Source: Caecitellus pseudoparvulus (taxonomy: Eukaryota > Bigyra: Bicosoecida). From it: a stretch of 64,000 nt of DNA. Location of the stretch: NCBI GenBank assembly GCA_965644315.1, contig CBFFRQ010000080.1, positions 372,001 through 436,000 of the forward strand, read 5' to 3'. Positions 41,750-52,402 of the stretch are shown here, piece after piece. The translations under genes were made by a program, and so were the position numbers. The notes below the pieces were generated by a model that searched no databases, was not told the origin of the DNA, and saw only the letters and a program-made list of their open reading frames with translations. Positions within the stretch are counted from its first letter, which is position 1; every line of letters begins with the position of its first letter.

Positions 41750-44131
41750 TCACTTGCGTGCCACGGGGGAGAGCAGGATGTCCGCTGAACGCTCAGCACG
41801 GGGAGCAGGCTTCCGAGCTGGCGAGAAGAGACGGTTCAGACCGCGCAAGGGGGTCCGCGTGCTCTGTTGCGCTTGCTCTGCTGCGCTTCGCCTCGCTGCC
41901 GGGCTGCCGTCCACATGCTGCAGCACGCTTGCCACCGTGCTCGGGCGTGCAGGCGTGCCTGCCACCGGCTCCTGGCGAGGTGGGTTCGCAGGGCGGCGCA
42001 ATGGCGACCAAAGGTCCGCAAGACTGCGCCTCACTGGAGCCTTGTGTGTGGACTGGCGTGTGGGGGGCGTTGCCGGCGCTGGTGCGATGGGGGAGTCGGT
42101 GGGGGGCGGGTACGCCACAAACAAGTCCAGGACACACTCCCCTTCCCCCACAACCGCCGTGGGACACAGGGCACCAAAGCCAAATGGCCCGCCCAAAGCC
42201 AGTGCCTGGCTCTGTGACAGGCCGCCCACTCTCTGCAGCAGGAGGGCTGCTGCCTTCATCCCGGCTTCAGGCGAGGCCAAGGGGTGGACGTGACGGGGCG
42301 TCTTGCTCTGCGGCAGGGGGGTGGCGGGTACGTCCACAGGTGACTGTTGAGAGGATGTGCACGCAGTGTGGGGCATGCCCTGGCCCAAAGGAGTGCCGCG
42401 GGCCCTGCCTGCGGGCTGTGCCAAGCCGTACAGTACCCGGCTCGGTGACCAGGGCGAGCCTGCTGAAGCGTCAGAGGCCACTGACGGGGCTGGCAGCTGC
42501 ACGGGGGGCGTGACACCAGGACTGCTCAGTGGCATGGCAGGACTTGGTGATGCCAGGTGGCGCTTGAGCATGGCTTGCGCCAAGGGAGACGCCATGCCGC
42601 GCAAGCCGGTGCCACGCCGCACAGCAGAGGGCGTGCCCGTGCGAGGCGAGACCAGGCCAGTCCCTGCAGGGGCAGGCGTGCGTGGGCTGGGGGACGCAAG
42701 CGCCTCCTTGGCGGGCTGGGGCATGGGTGGCGTCGCGGGACTGGCTGCGTTCAGAGTGGCATGCACTTTGCCCGGGTGCAGCCAGGCTGAGCAGGACCGT
42801 CCCCCGGCACCCGCATCTTCCTCCTGCACAGCCGCCCTCGCCGCCTCCCACAAGCTCTTGGCAAGGTGGCTGGGCAAGCCACAGTCTGAGAATAAGGCGT
42901 GCCCCAGGATGAGGGCTCCGCTCGCGACGTTGGCGCCAAGGCTTTGCAGGCAACCAACCACGCTGGCAGCGGCATCCGGGTGCTGCGCCAGGGCACTGCG
43001 GACAGACTGCCCTGCAGGCAGGCAGGCCAGCAGGTCTTCTTGGCCACAGCGCAGCGTGCCCAAGGCCAATGCAGTCAGGAGGCGGGGCCCCACCGCACAG
43101 GGCCCTGTGGACAAGGGTACGTTTGCCACTGGCACCCCCCTCCAGGTGCCGGTTTCACTGCAACAGCAGGCAGCACCAGCGTGCACAGTGAAGAGGAAGT
43201 CCCAAAGGTGTGCCACGACGGGGGACGGGCACGCATTCAGCCACATGCACAGCATCCACCGCGGCGCCAGAGCATCAGCTGTGAAGCCGGCACTGTCCAT
43301 GACGGCATGCACCCCCGGCAGGACTTCGGGGAGGCGGGAAGTGAGCATCTTTGTCATGACTCGCACTGTCGGCATGCCCTCTGCGTACATGCCAGGCAGC
43401 ACTCGCGTGATGATGGCTAGCGTGAGCCAGAAGGCGCGCTGCTCCAGGTCGGCCGGCACAGCGTCAGGCAACCCGCCCGCCTCCCCGCCCAGCACCAGCA
43501 AGGCAAATCCACCGACAAAGTTCATACCTTGTGTGTATCCCACTGGCTTGCAAGCCAGGGCGACAGCTCGAAGGATGCGCCTGAGGGAGTGAAGGACATT
43601 GGTGCCAGAGCGGGTCTGGCGAACTTCGGCTTCGCAGTTCACGTTGACCGCCTCAGCTGCAAACTGCAGGGCAGCAGCCCTGAAGGCAGATTGGGTACAG
43701 AATGTACGTGGAAGGTCCAGTTCAATTTGGCGCAGGCATTTCGCAGTGAGCTCCTCTGCGGCACAGCTGCTCAGTCGCGCGAAGGTAGTTTCGCCTGCGT
43801 TACGCGCCAACGGCAGGGCACCTGTTAGGCCCTCCCAGAGGCGTGCCCTGCACGACACCGGGAAGCCGTGGTGCATGGCAAAGGGAATGACATCATCTAC
43901 CGTCACATCGCTTGCTTCCTTTCCCTTCCAAGCTTCGTCAGCGTCCTGTGCAGCCTGCTGGAGCTGGTGCAGGACAGGGCCTGGCGCAGAGGTCAGGTCA
44001 AAGCCATACACATCCACGCAGGGGGAGGCGTGCGCCCCATGTTCAGTTGAAGCTGCCATGCCGGCGATGAATGGTATGATTCCATGCATTGCACGCACTG
44101 AAAGTGCTGGGGGCGGGAGGTTTGTGCTCAT
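41750..44131 (-). CDS. TBC-domain Rab GTPase-activating protein
   Basis: One exon, 793 aa from ATG 44131; ATG 44089 would remove 14 residues. The TBC domain spans about 75-340: RLWEGLTGALP, then IELDLPRTFCTQ with the arginine finger, then KPVGYTQGMNFVGGFALLV with the glutamine finger, then AFWLTLAIITRVLPGMY. Both catalytic residues are present, so it should accelerate GTP hydrolysis on a Rab. After about 450 the chain is Pro/Ser/Ala-rich with many TP and SP sites and ends basic (LLSPVARK), probably a disordered regulatory tail. The first possible ATG overlaps the stop of the upstream ABCG gene (TAATG). I cannot tell which Rab is the target. Confidence 0.85.
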   Translation of the reverse strand: MSTNLPPPALSVRAMHGIIPFIAGMAASTEHGAHASPCVDVYGFDLTSAPGPVLHQLQQAAQDADEAWKGKEASDVTVDDVIPFAMHHGFPVSCRARLWEGLTGALPLARNAGETTFARLSSCAAEELTAKCLRQIELDLPRTFCTQSAFRAAALQFAAEAVNVNCEAEVRQTRSGTNVLHSLRRILRAVALACKPVGYTQGMNFVGGFALLVLGGEAGGLPDAVPADLEQRAFWLTLAIITRVLPGMYAEGMPTVRVMTKMLTSRLPEVLPGVHAVMDSAGFTADALAPRWMLCMWLNACPSPVVAHLWDFLFTVHAGAACCCSETGTWRGVPVANVPLSTGPCAVGPRLLTALALGTLRCGQEDLLACLPAGQSVRSALAQHPDAAASVVGCLQSLGANVASGALILGHALFSDCGLPSHLAKSLWEAARAAVQEEDAGAGGRSCSAWLHPGKVHATLNAASPATPPMPQPAKEALASPSPRTPAPAGTGLVSPRTGTPSAVRRGTGLRGMASPLAQAMLKRHLASPSPAMPLSSPGVTPPVQLPAPSVASDASAGSPWSPSRVLYGLAQPAGRARGTPLGQGMPHTACTSSQQSPVDVPATPLPQSKTPRHVHPLASPEAGMKAAALLLQRVGGLSQSQALALGGPFGFGALCPTAVVGEGECVLDLFVAYPPPTDSPIAPAPATPPTRQSTHKAPVRRSLADLWSPLRRPANPPRQEPVAGTPARPSTVASVLQHVDGSPAARRSAAEQAQQSTRTPLRGLNRLFSPARKPAPRAERSADILLSPVARK

Positions 44132-46661
44132 TACTCGTTCTGCTTCCCGCGCGTGCGCAGCCAAAGTGCGCTGAAGGCAATGAAGCGGTATATGAACACC
44201 ATGCTGCACAGCACGACGAGATCCACGGTGGTGTCACGCTCAGGGAAGTAGATGTTGAGGACCTGGTCTCCAGAGACAAAGGGGCATTGCTCGGAACCTG
44301 GGATCGCGCTACCAGGGCAGTCAATGGTGCGGTCGCTCCAGATGACGGTGGCCAGCAAGTTGTACGCGTAGCGGAACCAAGACAGGTACTCTAGCCATGC
44401 CAGCCAGTCGGGGATGGAGGAGAGGTTGATGAAAAGGCCGCCAAAAAGGAGGAAGGGCAGGACGATGGCGGGGCCAACGGCCAGTGCGACGTCGACGGAG
44501 GGGACAGCGGTGGAGACGAGGTAGCCCAGGGAGATGGCGGTGTTGGAGGCGAGGAGGATGATGCCTGTGAAGGCCAGCCACTCCACTGCGCTGTCATTGT
44601 CAGAGAGCCCCACCATCCAGAAGACAAGGGTGCAGAAGATGGCGGGGAAGATGAGCTGGAAGGCGAAGTCCGCGCAGGTCTTGGCCAGGTAGTAGGCCGA
44701 CACGGTGTAGCAGCCAGACTCGTGCTCCCGCATAAAGATGGGGCGCTCCATTGGGAAGGTCTGCATGACGCCGAAGATACCGGAGAAAGACTGGTTGATG
44801 AGCACAAAGAACATGGCGCCGTTGATGTTCTGCACGATCTGCTGGTTGTTCTCCAAGCGTAGGTAGATGAGACCAGCAAGCAGTCCCAAGAAGAGAGTCT
44901 GTCCCAGGCGAGCCTTAGTGAGAATGGGGTCTCGCAAGGTATTCGTGAGGGCACGGGAGAAAAGCACGGTGAACTGGCGGCACCAGTTCACGCGGAAGTG
45001 CTCCACGTCTTGCGCAGTCAGCTCCGAGAAGCGCCCCGCGTCTGCGCCGTGCACCTCCACCCCCGTGCCCTTGCCGTCCTCCGCATCAGCAGCAGGGGCA
45101 ACTTGCCCTGCTGAGGGTGCCTTCGCGCTACCCATGGTCGGGGCAGGGCGCGCAGCGTGTGCCTTGGCCGATTCGGAGTCCTCCCATCCCTTCGCAATGG
45201 CCAGCACCTCCTCGTACCGTTCGTCACCGGGCTGCACCGCCAACATCTTGATGAAGAAGTCAGCAGGGTTCGTGAACTCGGGGCAGGTGTACTTGGGGCC
45301 GAACTGCGCGAAGTACTCCACGGCGCCGTCTCGAGAGCCGTAGTACACAGTGCGCCCGTGCCACATGAGCAGCAGCTTGTCAAACAGGGAGTACGTCTCG
45401 GAGGAGGGCTGGTGGATGGTGGAGATGACCGTGCGCCCGCTAGCAGCCAGCGCCTTCATCATCTTCACCACTTGGTACGCCATGTCGGAGTCCAGCCCCG
45501 AAGTCGGCTCGTCCGCGAACAGGACAGACGGGTTGGTGATGATTTCGCTGGCAAAGGACAGGCGCTTGCGCTCACCGCCAGAGATGCCCCGGCTCAAGCC
45601 CGAGCTGAGGGAGCCAATGACGTTGTTCTGGCACTTTTGCAGGCGCAACGCTGCGATGAGCTTATCCACAAACTCAAACTTCTCCTCATCGGGGATGGTC
45701 TGGTCCATGCGCAGCTGGGCCTGGTACCGCAGGTGTTCCCGCACAGTCAAGGAGCCGAGGAACAAGTCTTCTTGCTGGACGAAGGCCGTGATGCGGTTGA
45801 ACACGCTGGTGTCCACAGCCTTGCCATTGACCGTCACGGAGCCGTCGTTCTTCTCGTTTCGGCGGGACACGACGTTCAGCAGGGATGTCTTGCCTGCGCC
45901 AGAGGCGCCCATGATGGCGACCATCTCGCCAGGGTACACCACACCATTGTTGTCAAAGAGGATCTTCACGGTGGGTGTGATGTCGGGGTTCTTTGCGGAG
46001 CTGCGTGGAGGGGCGGTGCTCAGTGCTGCAGGCGTGAAACTCGCGTCTGAGTCGGGGACTCGCGCACACGTCACACTGCAACCACGCGGACACAGGCGCC
46101 CTTGCGACTCACCAGAGACCCTGTCCTTGGGCTGCTTTGTTGTCAACAGTCAAGCTGATGTCTGCGCAGCACAGGGAGTGTTGTTGTGAAGTGGGCCGGA
46201 AAGGTCAGAAACAGTGTGTGTCAGGTGTGACGGCAGAATGCAAGCGTGCCCGATGGCAGCGCGGGGGGAGCTTGAACTGGAAAGACGAACACACTACATA
46301 CCCTTCCAGCTCAAAGCAATGGGGATGACGCCGCCGACTTGCCTGTGAAGCGCCCGCGAAAGGCGAAATGAGTGAACGGCAGCTGCACGGGATTCCATGC
46401 GGAAAATGAGCCATCCGCTCGTGGTCCGAGCGCGCATTTCTCCACGCACCCGATGTCGGAGTAGTCCTCGCCGTCATCGAAGATTGTTTCTGTGATGTCG
46501 ATACTGGCCTGATGCAGCTTGGGTGCTGCCGTCGCATCAGAGGGCTGGGGCGCAGCAGCTGGCGCCGGTGACACGGCCTGCTCCTCTGACGTAGCAGGCA
46601 CAACAGCATCCACACTGGCTGCAGCGTCCAGCTGAGGAGACTGGCCCCCGGAATCTGACAT
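44131..46661 (-). CDS. ABCG-subfamily half-transporter
   Basis: Conserved part: Walker A GASGAGKTS, Q-loop FVQQEDLFLGSLTV, signature GISGGERKRLSFA, Walker B VLFADEPTSGLDS, switch STIHQPSS, then six membrane helices in ABC2 order (nucleotide domain first, as in ABCG). The tail is LWLRTRGKQNE. Exon model: 46661-46343, 46161-46113 and 46000-44131 give 745 aa. The first junction needs a non-canonical GC donor (GCAAGT) and the N-terminal 120 residues are therefore tentative; from residue 125 on the call is secure. The N-terminus (MSDSGGQ, acidic, Ala-rich) is cytosolic. Substrates of protist ABCG pumps include lipids, sterols and xenobiotics, none predictable here. The stop overlaps the next ATG. 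Confidence 0.88.
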
Positions 46662-47119
46662 AGTGGTGACAGGTAGGGGGTCTTGGCCGAGAAAACCCTG
46701 CTGTCAGGCAGAGCAGGTGGCAGTTTGCGAAGCGCAGCGCAAGCAAGCTGGGAATGGACAGCTGCGTGGCGGGCGCAGTTGCAGAGCCACTTGGGCGTGG
46801 GCAAAAGAGTGGGAAGTGGGAGTGTGTGGTGAAGTGCTGATGATCGGCAGCTGCTGCCGTCAAGCTGTGCGTAACACTGAGGGGGGGGGATGGCAAACTC
46901 GACCCTCTCCACTGCCGCAGGCAAGCTTGCCACCAGCTTCACGTGCAGCCCACGGGGCAGTGCGACAAAACCAAACGTTCAGAGCAGAAAACAGACCCAA
47001 TCGGACCGCAAGGATACATTCTATTGGCCCCTTTCAGCACGAAGGGCTCCCTCCTGCGGAGCACTTGCCCGCGGCGTTTCAACAGCGTTGCACTGGGTGT
47101 TCGACTCGCTTCACGCACC
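46662..47119. promoter_or_regulatory. Divergent intergenic region between ABCG and a small-protein gene
   Basis: 458 bp between divergent starts. A G run (46880-46889) is the only conspicuous feature. A plus frame from 46943 joins the downstream small protein in phase, so a longer N-terminus is possible. Confidence 0.35.
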
Positions 47120-47380
47120 ATGCAACAGGCACTCCCAAGCCCCCAGCAACAAATGGCAGCAATGAAAGCCAAACAGGCAGCACTTGCTGCCGCACAGAAG
47201 GAGGAAGCCAAGGTAAAAGTCCGGGTCGTGCTGCAGGAGGCGCAGGCAAAGTTTCAGCAGTACCTGTCCACCGCTGCGTACTACGGGCTGGTGCCTCTGG
47301 CCCTCACGGTTGGCACTTGGACCAACAACCTGGAGCTGCGGGACCTCCTCTCTGGTGTCAGGCTCCCCTTGCTTGACTGA
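47120..47380 (+). CDS. Small helical protein with C-terminal hydrophobic segment (86 aa)
   Basis: A single exon from ATG 47120 gives 86 aa. The N-terminal half is Gln/Ala/Lys-rich and helical (KAKQAALAAAQKEEAKVKV). The C-terminal half holds a short hydrophobic stretch (TAAYYGLVPLALTVGTW) followed by NNLELRDLLSG. The hydrophobic core with a Gly-x-x-Pro-Leu pattern faintly recalls TOM7, a small subunit of the mitochondrial import pore. That is a guess from pattern only. The frame is open upstream to 46943, so the start is uncertain. Being short and GC-rich, it could be non-coding. Confidence 0.4.
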   Translation: MQQALPSPQQQMAAMKAKQAALAAAQKEEAKVKVRVVLQEAQAKFQQYLSTAAYYGLVPLALTVGTWTNNLELRDLLSGVRLPLLD

Positions 47381-47715
47381 TGACCCAGAGCTGGACTGAC
47401 GTCTCCCACACATTCTATGGCCAAAGTTGCATCTGCAGTTGAGCGGTTGGAAGCTTCCGAAGGGTGTGCATTACGTGGTGCTCATGAGCAGGGCGACGGC
47501 TCTGACGCAGACATTGCCGAATTTCCGATGCTTATCGAGCTCATGGATGCAGCAGGACAGGAGTTTGCGTCTGCAAGCCTCGCCAAGCGCGAGCAGCCTG
47601 CAGATGGTGGCAGGCACTCGAAGCAAGCTGAGGGTTGAGAGTTGGCCAGCACCAATGCACAACTGCGCCACAGCATCGAAGCGCGCTTGGGGGCTGGAGC
47701 TCCACACTGCAGCTA
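47381..47715. other. Convergent intergenic region
   Basis: 335 bp between convergent stops, far longer than the other convergent junctions here. A plus frame 47417-47638 (73 aa, starting MAKVASAVERLEAS) has an ATG, but I see no homology or splice support. An unannotated small gene is possible. Confidence 0.35.
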
Positions 47716-50700
47716 CTACCAGTCGCTGCCAGAGTGCCTGGGGCGGTGCTGGCGCAGGCCGTGTGAGGAGGACAGCCCCGCCAGCTGCCCCTTGAAATCA
47801 CGCAGCCACTCGGCATGTGAAGCCATACGGTTCGACGCCTCTTCGCGCCGGCTCCGAAGGCGCCGCAGGTGGTCCACAGTGCTGCCTGCGGCCATGTCAG
47901 GGTCCAGTGGCATGGCCTTGGCCCGCCGAGCAGGGGACTGCCTGTGCCCTGTGTGGCGAGGCGTTGACTGGGAAGAGGCCGCCTCCTCCTCCCACGCCTG
48001 CTCCCCGTGACCCCGCCCAGCCAACAGCGCCCGCAGCACTGGGACCAGCACCACGGCATCGCCTGCAACGTGCTGTGCCGGGCCGGATGGTGGAGGCCGG
48101 CGCAGCGCCCGCTTGGCCCGGCTGGCGAGGGTGTCCAGGTGGGAGTCCAGCGCATCCACTGCCGCGTGGGCCGCACCCACCACAGACGCGACATGCTGCG
48201 CCTCCAGAGCGCCTGCTGTCTCTGACAGGTCCATGAACAGGGTGTCGTCGGTGGGCTGTGGCGCCTGCAAGGCCTCAGGCGGCACATGCCGCACCGCCTT
48301 GACATCCGCAATGGCACACTGCAAAGCAGCGATGCGGGACTCGCGCCCCTGCAGCCAGGACAGCGTGCACTTGACAGCGGATGCCTCCGCATTCAGAGCG
48401 TGGGTCTGCTTGTCCAGCGTGCGCTTGACGCTACGCAGCATTCGCTTGGTGGTGGCCACTTCGTCTGCTGTGGTGTTGCCGGCAGCGGAAGGCGACAGCG
48501 CCCCCGCCCCGTCGGCATCCCGCTTCCACAGGCGCCTGTCGCGAGCCAGCGCAGAGTGCCGTTTGCGCAAGTCTGCCTTGTGAGCCTTCACCTCCCCTTG
48601 CGCTACCTGCAGGCTGCGCTGCTCAAGGTGCAGGCGGGCCTCCAGCATGCTCACCCGCTGCGCAAACTCAGCAGGCCAGCACTTGGCGTCCGGCGACTGC
48701 ACCGCCACGGAACCGACCACTGGCGTGCTGGGAGCCTGTGGTGGCGGGGTCGGTGCTGGACTGTGGGCGGAGCCTGCACCTGCACTACCACCAGCAGGGC
48801 CAGGGGTGGGCAGAGGGGGGGCAGGGGCGGCAGCTGGCGTGCTCGGCACAGGCGGCGGCGGCGCAGCGGTGGTTGCGGCAGGGGGCGCCGCGCGTGCGCT
48901 CGTGAGCTGCGCCGACAAGTCGACCATGCGCCCAGACAGCGCGACGTTGCCTGCAATGAGCCGCTCGTTCTGCTCCCGCAGCCCCGCGATCTCAGCAGTG
49001 AGCCCCGCCAGCTGGGCTTCTGCCTCGGCCTTGCCAGCCAGGGCCCCGGCAAGGCGAGCTTGCAGCGAGGCCGCTGTCTCGTCGGCAGCGACCAGGCGCC
49101 GCCTGAGGCTGGCAGCGTACGCCTCTGCGTCAGACAGCGCCGCGGAGGTGGCTGCGCCTCCAGGAGTGGCTATGGCGGCGCCTCGTGGCGTGTGGGGCGA
49201 GGGGGGCACAGCGAAGCTAGCCTCCCGGGCAGCCGCCTTGGCTTGCGACAGGGCCGAGTGCGTCGCCGCCAGCTCCGCGTCCAGCGCGGACACCTTGCGC
49301 TCCAGTGCGTCTCGCTGGCTGCGAGCCTCCGTCACCTCCCGCCGTAGGCTGGCCACCCGCTCAGCATTCGCCCCGGCAGAGGAGGAGGCGGCGCGGGCAG
49401 CTGATGCCTGGGACTCCGCCTCCACCGCCCGTTCCTCGGCAGCCTGCCTTGCCTGCGTTGCCGAGTTGCACCGACTCTCTGCAGTCGCCGCGCTTGCCTC
49501 AGCTGTCGCCGCGCGCTCCTCCGCTGCCCGGGCCAGGGCCCTGGCCTCCGCCAGAGTGGCCCGTGTCTTGCCGTGGGCCGTGCGCTCCTCTTCCACGGCG
49601 GCTCCAAGGCTCTGCACTTGGTCCTGCAGCGCCGCCACCTTCCCCTTCAGCTCCGCCAGCTGCACGCCCTCCGCAGCCACCGCAGCGGAGGACGACGACA
49701 GTGCCGCCAGACGACTCTCCAGCTCAGCAGACATGGTCTCAGCTTGCCGCTGCTTGGACTGGGCTGCCTCCTCCGCTGCCCTGGCTGCCTTCAGCGAAGC
49801 GGCCGCCTCTGCCGCTGCCTCCTCGGCTTCCGCCTGCAGACGGCGGGCCTCTGCCTCGGCCTCAGAAGCAGAGGAGGCAGCGGAGCGCTTCGCTGCAGCT
49901 GCAGCTTCACGGGCTGCCTGAGCCTCTTCCTGGGCTGCGGCAAGGCGCCGCTGAGCCTCAGCCTTGGCGGCTGCCAGCTCAGCGGCCGCTGCAGCCTTGG
50001 CAGCAGCCAGCTCCTCCTCAGCTGCCTTGGCCGCTGCCTGGCGCTCTTGGGCATGCTGCGCCGCCAGGCCTTCCGCATCCCCCCGGGCGCTGTCCAAGAG
50101 GCGCCTGCGCTCAGCTGCAGCCTCCTGCTCAGCCTGCTGCATGGCAACCTTGTGGGCCTCGGCTGCAGCTGCTGCTTCCTCCTCCAGCTCCCGCTTCTGG
50201 GCCGCCAAGCGGGCTTTCAGGGCTGCAAGCTCCTCTGCCCCCGCCGCTTCGGCGGCAGTGGCGGCATCCCTGGCCGCCGCCTCGGCCTGTCGCTTCGCAG
50301 TGGCGGCTTGCTCCTGCACTGAGTCCAGCTCCGCCTGCAAGCTGCGCTTCTCTGCAGCCAGGGCTCGTTTGGAGGCGGTCACGTCGCTCTTGGCAGTGTG
50401 CAGCTCATCTTCATGCTGCCTGCGCAGGGCTGCCAGCTCGCGCTGGTGCTGGCTCTTTGCCTGGTGCAGCTCCGCGTCCGCTCGCTCCTGCTCCTCTGCC
50501 AGGGCCTCCCGAGCCGCCGCCTTTGCCCGGAGCACAGCAGAGTGGGCCTCCTCCTCTGCTGCCGCCACGTCGTCCCTGGCGGCTTCCTTCGCCTGCAGCA
50601 CGGCACGGCGACCCTCCTCACGCGCACTCTGGACACTGGCCTCCCACTTTTCGCGTTCGTCCTGCAGGCGCTGGCGCCCTTCAGCGCGCACTTGGAGAAG

Positions 50701-52052
50701 CGCCTCATGCCCAGCTTCAGCCGACGCGTCCAGAGCTTGCAGCTGGCTGAGGCGCGAGGCAGAGGAGGCGTCAGTGGGGGTCACGCCGCCACCCCTGCTC
50801 CCACCAGCCACACCTGACGAGCGAGCCGCACTGGCCACCAGACTGGCCACAGCCGCATCCGCCGCGTCATCTTCACCATCACACACCTTTCCATCTGACT
50901 GCTCGTCCTCGTCGTCGGATGTGAAGGACGGCATGCCCACTGGGGTCAAGGGGGCGCTGCTGCCCTTGGAGTGCAGCGAGCCCAGCGGCGGCTTGGACAG
51001 CCCTGTGCCGGAAGCAGCACTCGCAGGCCGCGCAGAGCCAAGGTTGCTACTCAGGGGCACCCGCTCCTTGCCCGCGCTGGCTGAGCGCTGGTGCGCTGGC
51101 GTGGACAGGGACGCGAGGGGCGTGGATCCGCGACGGCCGGAGGAGGGCGTGATGGGGCCCAGTGAGAAAGACGAGCGGGTGTTCTGGCCCGAGTGCAGCT
51201 TGCCGGCTGAAGGCAGGGGGCTCGGGCCACCGCCCACTGAGCGCGGTGTGTGCCCGCCCCCGCCACTGGCACGCACAGGCGCCAGGCCTGGCGTGCTGGA
51301 GCCAGCCTTTTGCGCTCGGATGAGCTCCGCCACCTCCTCCTGCTCTGCGCGCTTCTTGTGGCTGCTAGCCTGGTCCTGTGCCTTGCGGATCTTCTCTTGC
51401 TTGGCTTTTTTGTACTGTGGGTGTCGTTCGGACGGGGCGTGCAGCGCAAGCATCGGGAGCTGTAGCAGGGCCGTGAACGTACAGCATCGCTGTAGTAGCG
51501 GTCACAAGGGTGCTGCCACACGGACTCCCCTGTCTTGAAGTTGAAGTAGTACACCTGCACAAGGTGGCGCGTCAGGAGGCTTCTCGTGCAAGCGCCGCGC
51601 TCCCGGGGCCCGGAGCTATGCGGAGCAGCGCCGTCGACCAGCGCAACGTTAACGTGCATGCAACCGCTCCACCCCTCACCTCCTCTGAGTTCTTCAGCTT
51701 GCACGGCTTCCAGTCGGGGGGAATGGGGGCCTTCAAACCTGCATGGTGCAATGTGGATCACGTGTGTTGGCCGTCGTGCCGCACGGCTTGCGCGCCAGGC
51801 TGCTCGGCGCTCGATCGGCGTTTCGACTGCGTTTCGCGCACCTTCACGGGCAATGTACAGCAAGTCCTCATCCTCTGGCAACTGCATGCCCAGCCACTTC
51901 GCGTACTCCTCTACTTCAGCCTCTGATGGTTCATAGTTGGGGTCCAGCTCCTGCACCCAAACGAAGCTCAAGGTAGGGGGTGCCCAGCACAGCTGCCTGA
52001 CACGGCGCAGGCTCACCTCCTCCAAGATGATGGTGTCCTCGGCATCCGCCAT
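47716..52052 (-). CDS. CEP164: CEP164-like WW-domain coiled-coil protein
   Basis: Five exons: 52052-52017, 51950-51842, 51738-51680, 51554-51483 and 51414-47716, giving 1324 aa. The N-terminal 95 residues match the CEP164 module: ELDPNYEPSEAEVEEYAKWL, then DEDLLYIAREG, then the WW domain PIPPDWKPCKL ... EVYYFNFKTGESVWQHPCDR. A basic KKAKQEKIRKAQ stretch follows. Residues about 315-830 form an extremely Ala/Glu/Arg-rich coiled coil, then a Pro-rich linker and more helices to the C-terminus. CEP164 sits on distal appendages of the mother centriole and recruits TTBK2 through this N-terminal module to start ciliogenesis. Orthology rests on the module plus a long coiled coil. The neighbouring gene has two further modules with the same exon sizes. 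Confidence 0.85.
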
Positions 52053-52402
52053 CGTGACAGCACAAAGAGACCAGCGATCAGCACTTGCTTGGAACCCTTT
52101 TCAGTGTTTGCGTGGGCTGGATCACAGGAACTGGTGCCAAAGGTGCGTGCACGGACCACACAACCGAGCTTGGTGAACGAGCCACTGGACAACCTGAGTC
52201 CTGAGTAGCACGAGGCAGGCACACACCAAACGGTAGAGGTGTGATGTGCAAGCGCATACTTTGGTGCTGGTTTTGGTTTTAGTCCGGCAGGCAAAATGCA
52301 GCTGTCTCCGCCAAGCCATCAACTGGCTGGCTGCCTTGCGTGCATTGTACACTGCCTCTGCGAATGCCTGGCACACGGGGGAGGGGACTGGCCACAAAGC
52401 AC
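52053..52402. other. Region between two WW-module genes
   Basis: 350 bp holding the CEP164-like promoter and the 3' end of the double-WW gene. A TTGGTGCTGGTTTTGGTTTT stretch lies at about 52260-52280. No supported gene. Confidence 0.35.

Noticed and set aside
44129-44133. TAATG overlap taken as evidence of bacterial DNA or a bacterial operon
   Set aside because: Both neighbours are eukaryotic families and the ABCG gene is split by introns. The overlap reflects genome compaction, not a prokaryotic origin.
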